Origin: Maribellus maritimus
Lineage (GTDB): Bacteria; Bacteroidota; Bacteroidia; Bacteroidales; Prolixibacteraceae
NCBI RefSeq assembly: GCF_022267315.1
Contig: NZ_JAIKLE010000020.1
Location: 62,001-126,000, forward strand
DNA: 64,000 nucleotides
Reading direction: 5' to 3'
Shown: piece by piece, positions 7,139-16,933 of the stretch
Numbering within the stretch: position 1 is the first letter of the stretch
Layout of the letters: the number at the start of each line of letters is the position of its first letter
Position numbers and translations under genes: made by a program
Notes under the pieces: model-generated
What the model was told of the DNA's origin: nothing
Database searches by the model: none
The model's input: the letters and a program-made list of their open reading frames with translations, nothing else

Positions 7139-7731
7139 AACATAAAATATACATAGTACACCGGGCTGAAGTTATTCGAATGGGAATGTTTTCAATTTTA
7201 AAGAAGAGGTTTAATTTTGAAATTATTCAGTTGAAAAAAATCGTTGATTTGTCCGGACTGGAAGTTCTTTCTGGCTTTAAAATTTTATTCTTTCTGGAAA
7301 CAGATGGTTTGAAGGATGTAAATGTATTTCATAAAATAAGAAAAACAAACATTGTTAGAATAATTGGTTTGTCTTCAGATAATAGTCTTCAAAAAATCGG
7401 TATTTACGATGATGTGTGTCCGGTTTACACCAGTGGCTCCCGGATGATAAGAAAAGTGGCCGATTTTTTTGAAAACGAAAATGAAGCCGTTATTGAACAT
7501 GAAGGAGAGGAGTTAAGTACTAGAGAAAAGGAAGTTTTAAAACTTGTAGCATTGGGCAACTCAAATAAAATTATAGCAGACAAACTTTTTATCAGTGTTC
7601 ACACGGTTATTTCCCACCGCAAAAATATAACTGAAAAACTGGGTATAAAATCCATTTCAGGACTGACCGTCTATGCAATTATTAATCAAGTTATTGATAC
7701 AGAAAAAATTAATCCAGAGGATCTCATCTGA
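7135..7731 (+). CDS. LuxR-type regulator with degenerate receiver domain
   Basis: This 198-residue protein has a C-terminal GerE/LuxR helix-turn-helix (about 127-183; LSTREKEVLKLVALG, then SVHTVISHRKNI). The N-terminal 110 residues have the size and strand pattern of a response-regulator receiver, but the position expected for the phospho-acceptor Asp (ILFFLE) has none, so phosphorylation is unlikely. Overlap with the hemerythrin gene suggests that the hemerythrin is its sensor or partner, which is inference. An inverted repeat just downstream (7757-7778), ahead of the porin promoter, could be its target. Confidence 0.82.
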   Translation: MKHKIYIVHRAEVIRMGMFSILKKRFNFEIIQLKKIVDLSGLEVLSGFKILFFLETDGLKDVNVFHKIRKTNIVRIIGLSSDNSLQKIGIYDDVCPVYTSGSRMIRKVADFFENENEAVIEHEGEELSTREKEVLKLVALGNSNKIIADKLFISVHTVISHRKNITEKLGIKSISGLTVYAIINQVIDTEKINPEDLI

Positions 7732-7756
7732 TTTTGTATTCATTTACACCCCGTTA

Positions 7757-7806
7757 AAATCCCAACTTTTAGGGATTTCCAGATTTTTTTCAGCTGCTTA
7801 GTTTTG
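7757..7806 (+). promoter_or_regulatory. Inverted repeat and promoter upstream of the porin gene
   Basis: AAATCCC (7757-7763) and GGGATTT (7772-7778) form a perfect 7-bp inverted repeat with an 8-base spacer. TAGTTTTG (7799-7806) is a perfect TAnnTTTG box, giving transcription from about 7812 and a short leader to the ATG at 7839. The repeat is centred about 45 bases upstream of the predicted start, a position typical of activators. It could also serve as a weak terminator for the LuxR gene. Confidence 0.5.
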
Positions 7807-7838
7807 TAGCGGTAGATATTTATTAAAAGATCAGATTT

Positions 7839-9029
7839 ATGAAGAGGTATTTTTTTATAGTGCTCGGACTATGTTTTTTGGGGCTTGAATTACATGCTCA
7901 AACTTTTGAAAAAGAACAAAGTAGTTACGAAAATAGTGCGGATAGATTGTTATCAACCGATGGCAGGTTAACGATTGGTGGGTATGGCGAAGTACACTTT
8001 AACCAGGCTTTGAACAGCGATGTCAGAAGCAACGGGAAGCTTGATGTGCACCGGATGGTGATGCTTTTGGGATACAATTTTAGTGAACGAACCCAGTTTA
8101 TAACAGAAATCGAATTCGAACATGTAAAAGAAGTATATATTGAGCAGGCTTTTCTGCAGCATAAGCTCAATAATTATATCAATTTAAAAGGAGGATTGCT
8201 TCTGATTCCTATGGGAATTATAAATGAATACCATGAACCCACCACATTCAACGGAGTTGAACGGCCGCTGGTAGATAATGTAATTGCTCCTACAACCTGG
8301 CGTGAGGTTGGTTTTGGCGTGAGTGGAAATATTTTTCCTGTAACACTTCGGTACCAACTCTATTTGGTCAATGGTTTTAATGGTTACAACGGAGCCGGAG
8401 TGTTAAACGGTCAAAACGGATTTAGAAAAGGCCGGCAAAAAGGCGCAGAATCTTATATTTCTTCACCAAACTTTACGGGTAAGGTTGAGTATTATGGTGT
8501 ACGCGGTTTAAATATTGGTTTGTCAGGTTATTTTGGGAACACACAAAGTACGCTGTATGATGGTATCGACAAAAACGATTCAAATGAAATGGCTGTTGCC
8601 GATTCTTCTGTTGTTGGAATTTCTATGATGGGACTTGATGCCCGTTTTGTAAAAGGTGGTTTGCAGTTAAAAGGGCAATTGTATTTGACTGGGGTTTCAA
8701 ATACAGAACAATACAACAAATTTATTTCTACCGATTTAGGGAGCTCAATAGTTGGATATTATATGGAAGCTGGTTACAATGTCCTGAGAATGTCCAAAAC
8801 CGAGATGGAGTTGATCCCTTTTATTCGCACAGAAAAATATAATACACATCATAAAGTTGCCGGCGATTTGATAAAAAATACATCGTATAACCAATCTGTT
8901 GTAACAACCGGTTTAACACTTAAACTGGCACAGGGGGCAGTGGTTAAGACCGATATTCAATTTAGGAAATCAGAAGCAGACGACAACTGGTCGAAGGTTT
9001 TTAGCGCAGGATTTGGTGTAATGTTTTAA
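7839..9029 (+). CDS. Outer-membrane porin-like beta-barrel protein
   Basis: This 396-residue protein has a signal peptide (cleavage after LHAQ, about residue 21) and alternating hydrophobic/polar strands through to the C-terminal residues FGVMF, ending in Phe as outer-membrane barrels do. The opening GRLTIGGYGEVHFN and the GGLLLIPMG strand resemble OprP/OprO-like porins of Bacteroidota. Substrate is unknown. It is followed after 8 bases by the FMN-binding protein gene and shares its promoter. Confidence 0.75.
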   Translation: MKRYFFIVLGLCFLGLELHAQTFEKEQSSYENSADRLLSTDGRLTIGGYGEVHFNQALNSDVRSNGKLDVHRMVMLLGYNFSERTQFITEIEFEHVKEVYIEQAFLQHKLNNYINLKGGLLLIPMGIINEYHEPTTFNGVERPLVDNVIAPTTWREVGFGVSGNIFPVTLRYQLYLVNGFNGYNGAGVLNGQNGFRKGRQKGAESYISSPNFTGKVEYYGVRGLNIGLSGYFGNTQSTLYDGIDKNDSNEMAVADSSVVGISMMGLDARFVKGGLQLKGQLYLTGVSNTEQYNKFISTDLGSSIVGYYMEAGYNVLRMSKTEMELIPFIRTEKYNTHHKVAGDLIKNTSYNQSVVTTGLTLKLAQGAVVKTDIQFRKSEADDNWSKVFSAGFGVMF

Positions 9030-9037
9030 ACAACGGT

Positions 9038-9595
9038 ATGTTATCTTTTAAAAATATATTTATACTGTTTTTTGTACTTTTTTCCGGTTTATCTTATGCT
9101 CAGGAAGAAATTGACTATGCGCCAAAAATGCTCATGCGGGCTTTAAAAACAGAAAATATAAATTTTAGTGAACTGCAAGTTGCCGACATTTCAGATTTTG
9201 GTGTGCCGAACGGAAAATTTTTTAAGTTGAACAAAGAAAATAGTGAGATAAATTTTGTTTATGTCGGTAGGGTCAATAGTTGTCGCTCAGGAGGTTGTTC
9301 TGTTGACGGAGAACAAGCGTCTGATGGATTTGAATTCTTTGACTATTTTATTCTATTCGACAGAAATCTCTCTATTAGTCAAATAAAAGTGTTTAATTAT
9401 CAGGCAACCAAGGGACATGAAATTACAGCCAGAAGTTGGCTCAAACAATTTATAGGATACAAAGGCGAATCAGAACTCTTGGTTGGCAAACATATTGATG
9501 GGATTTCCGGAGCAACGGTATCTGCTCATTCATTAACAGCCGATGTAGAATATAAAACAGGTTTATTGATAAAAATTCATCATGAATTAGAATAG
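9038..9595 (+). CDS. Exported FMN-binding domain protein (covalent flavin)
   Basis: This 185-residue protein has a signal peptide (about 1-21) and an FMN-binding domain (PF04205 type). The motif DGISGATVS near the C-terminus contains Ser157-Gly158-Ala159-Thr160, and Thr160 is the residue that ApbE flavin transferases modify with FMN. Two cysteines in SCRSGGC (82 and 87) could form a disulfide or bind a metal. It has no membrane anchor, so it would be a soluble periplasmic electron carrier. No ApbE or membrane partner is encoded in the window. The pairing with a porin suggests a role near the outer membrane. Confidence 0.8.
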   Translation: MLSFKNIFILFFVLFSGLSYAQEEIDYAPKMLMRALKTENINFSELQVADISDFGVPNGKFFKLNKENSEINFVYVGRVNSCRSGGCSVDGEQASDGFEFFDYFILFDRNLSISQIKVFNYQATKGHEITARSWLKQFIGYKGESELLVGKHIDGISGATVSAHSLTADVEYKTGLLIKIHHELE

Positions 9596-9612
9596 AATGA
9601 GTTGAAAATAGT

Positions 9613-9645
9613 AAAAAGGGAGGAAGATTGTTTTCCTTTTTTTAT
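9613..9645. terminator. Bidirectional terminator between convergent genes
   Basis: AGGAA (9621-9625) pairs with TTCCT (9633-9637), extended by G-U and A-T pairs between the A/G tract before it and the T tract after it. It lies between the FMN-binding gene and the small minus-strand gene. Confidence 0.5.
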
Positions 9646-9658
9646 AATAATTGTTATG

Positions 9659-9862
9659 TCAGTTTTCCCGACGCTGCAAACATCTGCTGTGAATCTGGAG
9701 CAGTTTGTCAATCTCTTCATGGGGTAAGTTTTCAATAAAATCAAATTTACCTTTTACTGATTTGTTTCGAATACTTTTAATCGGGCAATCGGAGACTTCT
9801 TCGCCCAACGGACAAGAAAGAAATAGACCCCAAAGCCAAATTTTGCTGTCTGTTAATTTCAT
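9659..9862 (-). CDS. Small Cys-containing protein of unknown function
   Basis: This 67-residue protein starts at the ATG complementary to 9860-9862. It is hydrophilic after a short hydrophobic stretch (KIWLWGLFLSCPLG) and has Cys17, Cys24 and a third Cys near the C-terminus. The composition is protein-like, with a balanced charged tail, and no overlapping gene competes for the space. I do not recognise it. An upstream ATG at 9910 would add 16 less convincing residues. Confidence 0.5.
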   Translation of the reverse strand: MKLTDSKIWLWGLFLSCPLGEEVSDCPIKSIRNKSVKGKFDFIENLPHEEIDKLLQIHSRCLQRREN

Positions 9863-10183
9863 TATGTGCAATATAAAGAGGCGAGTCGAAGATAATAAAA
9901 AGATAAGCAAATAACTGTTTGGATTGGGTTTAAGTTTCTGATTGTTAGGGTTAATATTGCTGAATTTATTCTAAAATAAAAGTAGAAGTTATACCGATAT
10001 TTGTCCATTGGTCTTCTGTGGTCCTTTATTTTTAGGGTTTTGCATGGTTCTAATAAAAATTAGAATTTATGGAATATTCTTTTCCTCAAGAACATACTGT
10101 ATAAAAGCCATTCTTTTATCGTATAATTTTTTTTAAATTGAAAGTTGATTTAACGGGGTTTTATTTTCTTTTTACAGGGGATT
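9863..10183. other. Intergenic region with a 7-bp inverted repeat
   Basis: This divergent gap of about 320 bases separates the small minus-strand gene and the histidine kinase. TTCTAAT (10048-10054) and ATTAGAA (10059-10065) form a perfect inverted repeat with a 4-base spacer, the shape of a Crp/Fnr or other dimeric regulator site. No convincing TAnnTTTG box or RNA structure was found. Confidence 0.4.
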
Positions 10184-13100
10184 ATGAGAAACTTTTCTTC
10201 AGTTGGTTTAAAGGAATCAGACGCTTTATACTTAGAAAGTATTTTGAAAAAGGCATTTCCTGATTTAAGCTTTTTTTCATACAGAAAGATGACAGAGCTG
10301 TTTGATTCGGAAAACATTGAAGCTCCTGATTTAATTTTTTTAGCAAGCCAATTTAAAAGTGCAAATTCTGTAGAAGAGTGTATTCGGCTAAAAAATGCTG
10401 TCGCCTTTAAAGATACACCGGTTGTAGTTTTAAATTACGATAGCGATGAGAAAGCCTTAAAAAGCTTATTGGGTGCAGGAGTTGATGCTTTTCTGTCAAA
10501 ATCTTTTACCGGAGTAGAGTGTGTTGCTTTGGTTAATATCCTTTTTAAAAGCAGAAGTGGAAAACAGAACGCTGTAGAAAGAACAATAGAGATATCTCAG
10601 GAAAGTGAGAAACGTTATCGTTATATGTTCGAGAATAATCCTCAGCCCATGTTGATCTACGATCTCGAAACATTGAAATTTTTAATGGTGAACCGGGCAG
10701 CCATTGAGCACTACGGATACAGTAAAGATGAATTTCTTTCCATGACTATAAAGGATATAAGACCTCGGGAAGATATCGAAGCTTTATTAGATGACGTCGA
10801 AAGAACTTATAAAGTCTACAATAAAGCAGGAGAGTGGAGACATTTGACGAAAAACGGACAATTATTACATGTCGAAATAATATCGCATGCATTAATTTTT
10901 AATGGTCGGAAGGCGAGGCACGTTATGGTAAGAGATATAACGGATCGAAAGATGGCTGAATCAGCTCTTCGGGAAAATTTAGAAAATCTGAGAATCACAC
11001 TCGATTCGATTGGAGATGCTGTTATTTCTACCAATTTAGAAGGACATATTATACGAATGAATCCTGTTGCAGAATCGATAACAGGATGGAAATTGGAACA
11101 GGTAAAGGGTAGGCCTTTAAGTGAAATTTTTCATATTGTCAATGCAAAAACAAAAGAAACGATAGAAAATCCGGTAGAGAGAGTTATAAGTTCCGGTCAA
11201 ATTGTGGGTATGGCTAATCATACCAAACTGATTTCGAAAAACGGAGCGGAATATCAGATATCAGACTCTGCTGCACCGATTACCGATTCAGGGGGGGAAA
11301 TCAAGGGGGTTGTTTTGGTTTTCCGAGATGTTACGAAGGAATATGAAATAAGAAAAAGACTGGAAGAAAATGAGGAGCGTTTAAGGGCAGCCACAAATAA
11401 CCTGGATGGAATTATTTATGTAATTGATGAAAATTTGATATTTACATTGTCAAAGGGGCTTGGACTTGATAAATTTGGATTAAAGCCCGATGAGGTTGTA
11501 GGACAAACCTTGTATGAATATTATAAAACCGATGATCCGGAACATCCGATGATTGATAAACATATCCGGGTTTTGGGTGGTAAGCATTTAGCACTGGAAA
11601 CACAACATGATAATAACTATTTTTCGGTCAAAGTATCTCCTGTAAAAAATACTGCTGGCAAAATTACGGGCGCTATCGGGCTCGTAACCGATGTGACGGA
11701 AAAGATGAAAATCAACAAGCGATTAAAGGAAAGTGAAGAAAAGTATCGTACTGTTTTTGAGAATACAGGATCAGCAACTTGTATCCTTGAAAATGACGGG
11801 ACTATTTCACTTTGCAATTCAAAATTTGCCGAGTTGGCAGCATTACCTTTAACTCAAATCCAAAACAGAAAGAAATGGATGGATTTTGTAGTTCAGGAAG
11901 ATCTGGAATCAATGGTTCAGCAACATAAGTCAAGAAGAACAAGTGAGGGGAAAGCTTTAAATGAATACGAATTTAGGTTTTTAGATGCAAATAAAAAGGA
12001 AAAGAACATTCACCTTTTTATTGATGTTATTCAGGGAACCAATAAAAGCGTAGCCTCATTGTTGGATATATCTGAAATAAAAAATACGGAAAAGAAACTC
12101 CGAGAAAGAGAGCGAGAGTTAAATATTAGCAATGAAAGATGGAAATTTGCTCTGGAAGGTGCCGGTGACGGAGTGTGGGACTGGGATATTATAAATAATA
12201 AGGTGATTTTTTCCGACCAATGGAAAGTGATGCTTGGATACAAACCCTCGGAGATTGAGAATAATTTTGAGGAATGGGAAAAAAGAGTCCACCCCGAAGA
12301 CCTGGAAAAAGCACTTGAAGATTTAAAAAGTCATTTGGATGGAGGCGCCAGGGAATATGTCAATGAACACCGGTTACGATGTAAGGACGGCAGTTATAAG
12401 TGGATTCTAGATCGGGGGAAAGTAATCTCCAGAGAGCATAGTGGAGCCGCCTTAAGAATGATTGGAATACATACCGATATAACAGAACGAAAGAAAATGG
12501 TTGGAGCACTGGTTTTGGCTAAGGAAAAAGCTGAAGAAAGCGATCGTTTAAAGTCAGCATTCCTTGCCAACATGAGTCATGAAATAAGAACTCCTATGAA
12601 TGGTATTCTTGGATTTGCTGATTTATTAAAGACGCCCACACTGCCCTTTCATGAAAGGCAACAATTTGTGCAGATAATTGAAAGCAGCGGACACCGAATG
12701 TTGAGTACCATCAATGATTTGATAGATATTTCGAAGATTGAAGCGGGGATGATTGATGTAAAGTTATCCAAAATAAATGTCAACGAACAACTGGAATACT
12801 TATACTATTTCTTTAAGCCGGAAACAGAGAGAAAGGGGCTTGAACTTATTTATAAAAAAGACAACAGCCTGACAGGTTTCAACTATAAGACAGACAGGGA
12901 GAAACTGATAGCCGTTTTAACCAATCTCATAAAGAATGCTATTAAATACACCGACAAAGGAAGGGTGGAATATGGCTTTGAGGTTAAGGATGGAATCATC
13001 GGATTTTTGGTTGAGGACACAGGTATTGGTATTGGAAAAGAGTACCAAAAAACTATTTTTGATCGTTTTGTACAGGCAGATTTAAGCACAACAAAACCAT

Positions 13101-13654
13101 ATGAAGGTGCCGGACTTGGACTATCGATAACGAAAGCCTATGTCGAAATGTTAAAGGGAAGAATAAAATTAACGTCAAATCTAGGAAAAGGAAGTAAGTT
13201 TTATGTATCTTTTCCTCTTCAAAGATCTGAGAAAGTAACGGTAGAAAAGCAGAAGCCAGATTTCAAAAATAAGGATGTAATGGATGGAATGAAGGATATA
13301 AATATACTTGTTGTTGAAGACGACAGGATAGGAAAAATGTACATGGAAACTTTATTCAGAGCCCGATGTAAAAATCTTCTTTTTGCGTCAAACGGGATTG
13401 AAGCGGTTGAGATTTGCAAAAGTAACAAGGATATTGATTTGATTTTAATGGATATTAAGATGCCTTTAATGGATGGCTACGAAGCCACAAAAAGAATCAA
13501 ATCAATTAACAGTAATATTATAATTGTGGCGCAAACCGCGTTTGCATTGGCTGGCGATGAAGAAAAAGCCCTGGATGCCGGTTGTGATGCTTATGTTACC
13601 AAACCTATAAAAAAGGAAAATCTTTTTAAAGTTATTAGTAAATTTTTTGGCTAA
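10184..13654 (+). CDS. Soluble multi-PAS hybrid sensor histidine kinase
   Basis: This 1156-residue protein has no evident membrane segment. In order it has an N-terminal receiver-like domain that is probably degenerate (about 1-125), about five PAS/PAC repeats (140-260, 270-390, 395-510, 520-640, 655-780), a HisKA domain with the phospho-accepting His799 in SHEIRTP, an HATPase domain (NLIKNAIKYT, VEDTGIGIG, GAGLGLSI) and a C-terminal receiver with Asp1090 (LILMDIKMP). It should sense a cytoplasmic signal. PAS4 contains a Cys in ATCILE, but no haem or flavin ligand set is evident. No dedicated response regulator gene is adjacent. Confidence 0.9.
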   Translation: MRNFSSVGLKESDALYLESILKKAFPDLSFFSYRKMTELFDSENIEAPDLIFLASQFKSANSVEECIRLKNAVAFKDTPVVVLNYDSDEKALKSLLGAGVDAFLSKSFTGVECVALVNILFKSRSGKQNAVERTIEISQESEKRYRYMFENNPQPMLIYDLETLKFLMVNRAAIEHYGYSKDEFLSMTIKDIRPREDIEALLDDVERTYKVYNKAGEWRHLTKNGQLLHVEIISHALIFNGRKARHVMVRDITDRKMAESALRENLENLRITLDSIGDAVISTNLEGHIIRMNPVAESITGWKLEQVKGRPLSEIFHIVNAKTKETIENPVERVISSGQIVGMANHTKLISKNGAEYQISDSAAPITDSGGEIKGVVLVFRDVTKEYEIRKRLEENEERLRAATNNLDGIIYVIDENLIFTLSKGLGLDKFGLKPDEVVGQTLYEYYKTDDPEHPMIDKHIRVLGGKHLALETQHDNNYFSVKVSPVKNTAGKITGAIGLVTDVTEKMKINKRLKESEEKYRTVFENTGSATCILENDGTISLCNSKFAELAALPLTQIQNRKKWMDFVVQEDLESMVQQHKSRRTSEGKALNEYEFRFLDANKKEKNIHLFIDVIQGTNKSVASLLDISEIKNTEKKLRERERELNISNERWKFALEGAGDGVWDWDIINNKVIFSDQWKVMLGYKPSEIENNFEEWEKRVHPEDLEKALEDLKSHLDGGAREYVNEHRLRCKDGSYKWILDRGKVISREHSGAALRMIGIHTDITERKKMVGALVLAKEKAEESDRLKSAFLANMSHEIRTPMNGILGFADLLKTPTLPFHERQQFVQIIESSGHRMLSTINDLIDISKIEAGMIDVKLSKINVNEQLEYLYYFFKPETERKGLELIYKKDNSLTGFNYKTDREKLIAVLTNLIKNAIKYTDKGRVEYGFEVKDGIIGFLVEDTGIGIGKEYQKTIFDRFVQADLSTTKPYEGAGLGLSITKAYVEMLKGRIKLTSNLGKGSKFYVSFPLQRSEKVTVEKQKPDFKNKDVMDGMKDINILVVEDDRIGKMYMETLFRARCKNLLFASNGIEAVEICKSNKDIDLILMDIKMPLMDGYEATKRIKSINSNIIIVAQTAFALAGDEEKALDAGCDAYVTKPIKKENLFKVISKFFG

Positions 13655-13656
13655 AA

Positions 13657-13687
13657 AAACCGGAAGCGTTTTCTGCGTCTCCGGTTT
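13657..13687. terminator. Bidirectional terminator between the kinase and ccsBA
   Basis: AAACCGGA (13657-13664) pairs with TCCGGTTT (13680-13687) with a 15-base loop. It sits between two convergent genes, with an A tract on one side. Confidence 0.6.
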
Positions 13688-13709
13688 CTGTTGGTTATTC
13701 TATACTTTG

Positions 13710-16700
13710 TTAATTTTTAGTCTGTTGTTCTGATGTTTTTTCGGAAAAATAAGCAGCTACAATAATTACAAATACAATGGCAACAGCAACGTAAACACCT
13801 GCCGGAATCGGAGCGGCTTCACCTTGTGCGTAAGAATGTAGTCCTGATAGATAATAATTGACACCAAAATAGGTCATCAGTACCGAACTAATCCCGAGTA
13901 AGGCTGCGGCGCTCATCGTAAAATTTCCTTTAAATCCGGGTATTCTGTGCATGTGGCCAATAAAAGTATAAACCAAAACTGTGACCAAAGCCCACGTTTC
14001 TTTAGGATCCCATCCCCAGTATCTTCCCCAGGATTCGTTTGCCCAAACACCACCTAAAAAAGAACCGACTGTAAGTAATAAAAGGCCTATCATTAAAGTA
14101 ATTTGTATAATATTTACTAATTCTCTAATGGTGAAATTTATCCTTGCCAGATTGTTTTTGTTTCTAAAAATCATAAGGATGAGGTTTAATAATCCGAGCA
14201 AAGCTCCTATTCCGAGAAAACCATAACTGGATGTAATTATTGCTACATGAACAATCAGCCAATAAGATTTAAGAACCGGAACAAGATTTGTGATTTCCGG
14301 GCTCATCCAGCTCATCCCGGCAACCATCAGCGCCAAACCTGAAAGGACTGTTGTCAGCGATAGTGTAATTTCAGAACGATTTGCAAAAATCAATCCGCCA
14401 AGACACGTGGCCCAGCTAATAAAAATCATTGATTCATAACCGTTGCTCCATGGTGCATGGCCCGAAATATACCAGCGAATTCCCAAACCGGCAGTTTCTG
14501 CCAGAAATAAGAGGAGAATAAAAACAACGGCTATTCGTCTCAGGCTTTTGAACTTAATTTTTGGGTTAAACAAGGTTATCAACTGGAGAATAAGCAGTAT
14601 CAGTCCGGTAAACATAAATATCTTGGATAGTTTCCCAAAAATATTAAGGTTGTTGTATAAGATTTCCAGGTTTATTTTTGTTTTTGCCGGTAATATGTGC
14701 GAGCCAAATTGCTGCTGGTTATTTTTTAGATTTTCTAACAGTTGATTTGCGGTAGCCCAGTCGGAACGTTTTACTGCACCCAAATAGGCAGAAATGGTAT
14801 TTTGAGCAAATGAAGCATCTTTTTCTGTCATCTCATCTAAATGGTTGAGCGAAACCCATTTGTGGTTGTCATGACCGGGAACCGGGAAAATGTTAAGGAA
14901 ATCACCGCTGAAAACTCCCATTAATATATTTACCCGTTCGTCAACATTCATAACTTCTTTATCAAGTTTGTTGCGTTGGTTGCTGCTTTTGGCATAAGCA
15001 GCAGAAACCATCGAACTGAGTTTATAGCCGCCCATTTCGCGTGGAGCAACAATCATATTAAACGAAACATATTTACCTGTTGCACCTAACATTCTTCTTA
15101 ATTCAGGGTTTGCAACTTTTATAACAGGTTCTGATTTCCATTTTTCCGGATTTGCCTGCATATCCAGAAAAACTTCAGTTGGCGACATTCCTTCCCAGCT
15201 GTTCTTTTTAGCTACTTTACGCAAGATTTCAGAAGCCAGTGTAGAAACGGGCTCCACACGCCCCTGACGGCTTTGAACAACAAGTTCGGCAAATGCTGAT
15301 ACGTGTTCATCGTTTAGCTCTCTGTTTGCGACTGACTGTGCATTTGTGTTAAATGCAAAAACAAATCCCAAAATAAGAATGGCAAACAATTTTTTTCTTT
15401 CTTCTCTCAATTTTGCAGATGTTTGGACCAGCGTCTTAAACCGGCTGTTTTTATTAAGTAATGTTAAAACCATACCCAATGCCATTATCAGATATCCCAA
15501 GTAGGTTACTCCCGTGCCTAAAGCATCGTGGTTAACGGAAAGTACTGTTCCTTTTTCATCCGTATCGTATGATGACTGGAAAAATCGGTATCCATTGTAT
15601 TTTAGAATATTATTCATATAAATACGGAAAGGCATTTCGAAACTTCCGTCTTTTAAAACCACCTCACTTGCATAGGAAGACGGGCTGTTTGAGCCAGGAT
15701 ATCTCTCCAATTGAAAGTCTTCAAGATAAATTGAGAATGGTATTTCAATTATTTTGGAGCCATACGAAACTGAAATATCAATTCCGTTGATGTTTGTTGA
15801 ATACAGCTCGCCAACTTCTCCTTTTTTACCATACACTATCAGGTCTTTGGAAACACCTCCTGCAGTAACTTGTATTTGCAACGCATCTGTAACCGGAATC
15901 CCTTGCTGAGGTTGAGAATAAACCAATTGAGTTTTACCGTTCATTAGAAATTGTTTGACAGCAAATGTCAGATTTCCGGCAGAGTAGGCATTTTGAGTGC
16001 TGATCTCTATTTCTTCTCCTGCGGCGTGATTTTCTGAATCCGTTTGCATCATTTGAGAGACTGAAACAGAGTCAGTTGACAAGAGAAACAGCTTGCCGTC
16101 TTTTATTTTGAAGTTGACATTAACATCAGGCCCCGGGGTGTTAAAACCTATCTTATTTCCATTTAGTACTTTAGTATTTCCTTCTTGTAAATTAAAATCG
16201 GTTCGTTGCATTCCTTCTCCAACTGCCATAACGGATACAACAGGTCCTCCGCTGGGATCGATTACCACTGTTTCCATCGCCGATGTCACATAAAGCAAAT
16301 TTTTAACGTTTATTTTTTTTCCACCGATTTCTATTGTTTCAGAAAACCGGTTTGCCGTGTAAGGCGAAAACTTAACTTCTTTTTCTGTCTCAGCAACTTG
16401 ATTGCCATTGGTAGCCAGGATTTTAATTACTGCAAAGTCTGAAATTATTGTATTGGATGAGCTTGCTTCCCTTATATGCATCATGCCTTCAAAGCCATGA
16501 TAACGCGTTATTGCTGCGCCAATGATGATGACAACAAAAGCGATATGAAATAATAAAATGGTCCACTTCTTTTTGCTAAAAAGTTTGTATTTAAAAGCGC
16601 TACCTATAATATTTATGCAGAGTATAATAAGCAACACCTCGAACCATTTGGAATTGTATATTAAAATTTTGGCTGTAATTGTACCAAAGTCATTTTCCAC

Positions 16701-16790
16701 AAAAGTGGCGTAAGCAATTGCAACAGCAAAAATTACAATTAGAATGCCTGTAAATAGCATTGAAAAAAGGAATGAAACAAATTTCTTCAT
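13710..16790 (-). CDS. ccsBA: Fused cytochrome c assembly protein CcsBA (System II)
   Basis: This 1026-residue fusion has an N-terminal ResB/CcsB part with several membrane helices and a large periplasmic domain (about 1-450), a second periplasmic stretch, and a C-terminal CcsA part (about 730-1026) with the haem-handling WWD motif WGRYWGWDPKETW and conserved membrane histidines. It exports haem and ligates it to CxxCH motifs of exported cytochromes. The Bacteroidota usually carry this fused form. It directly follows five multihaem genes on the same strand, but a terminator at 16934-16970 separates it from them, so it probably has its own promoter. Confidence 0.9.
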   Translation of the reverse strand: MKKFVSFLFSMLFTGILIVIFAVAIAYATFVENDFGTITAKILIYNSKWFEVLLIILCINIIGSAFKYKLFSKKKWTILLFHIAFVVIIIGAAITRYHGFEGMMHIREASSSNTIISDFAVIKILATNGNQVAETEKEVKFSPYTANRFSETIEIGGKKINVKNLLYVTSAMETVVIDPSGGPVVSVMAVGEGMQRTDFNLQEGNTKVLNGNKIGFNTPGPDVNVNFKIKDGKLFLLSTDSVSVSQMMQTDSENHAAGEEIEISTQNAYSAGNLTFAVKQFLMNGKTQLVYSQPQQGIPVTDALQIQVTAGGVSKDLIVYGKKGEVGELYSTNINGIDISVSYGSKIIEIPFSIYLEDFQLERYPGSNSPSSYASEVVLKDGSFEMPFRIYMNNILKYNGYRFFQSSYDTDEKGTVLSVNHDALGTGVTYLGYLIMALGMVLTLLNKNSRFKTLVQTSAKLREERKKLFAILILGFVFAFNTNAQSVANRELNDEHVSAFAELVVQSRQGRVEPVSTLASEILRKVAKKNSWEGMSPTEVFLDMQANPEKWKSEPVIKVANPELRRMLGATGKYVSFNMIVAPREMGGYKLSSMVSAAYAKSSNQRNKLDKEVMNVDERVNILMGVFSGDFLNIFPVPGHDNHKWVSLNHLDEMTEKDASFAQNTISAYLGAVKRSDWATANQLLENLKNNQQQFGSHILPAKTKINLEILYNNLNIFGKLSKIFMFTGLILLILQLITLFNPKIKFKSLRRIAVVFILLLFLAETAGLGIRWYISGHAPWSNGYESMIFISWATCLGGLIFANRSEITLSLTTVLSGLALMVAGMSWMSPEITNLVPVLKSYWLIVHVAIITSSYGFLGIGALLGLLNLILMIFRNKNNLARINFTIRELVNIIQITLMIGLLLLTVGSFLGGVWANESWGRYWGWDPKETWALVTVLVYTFIGHMHRIPGFKGNFTMSAAALLGISSVLMTYFGVNYYLSGLHSYAQGEAAPIPAGVYVAVAIVFVIIVAAYFSEKTSEQQTKN

Positions 16791-16933
16791 AATTTCCTGA
16801 CGTATTTTGTAATTAAGATTTAGCGAATATCAGATTTTTTGGTCTTTTTCAAAAATTATTTGATGGAACTTATTTAAACATTTTAGTAATATGAAATGAG
16901 AAAAGAATATGCTTGTGACGAATGTACAGTCCA

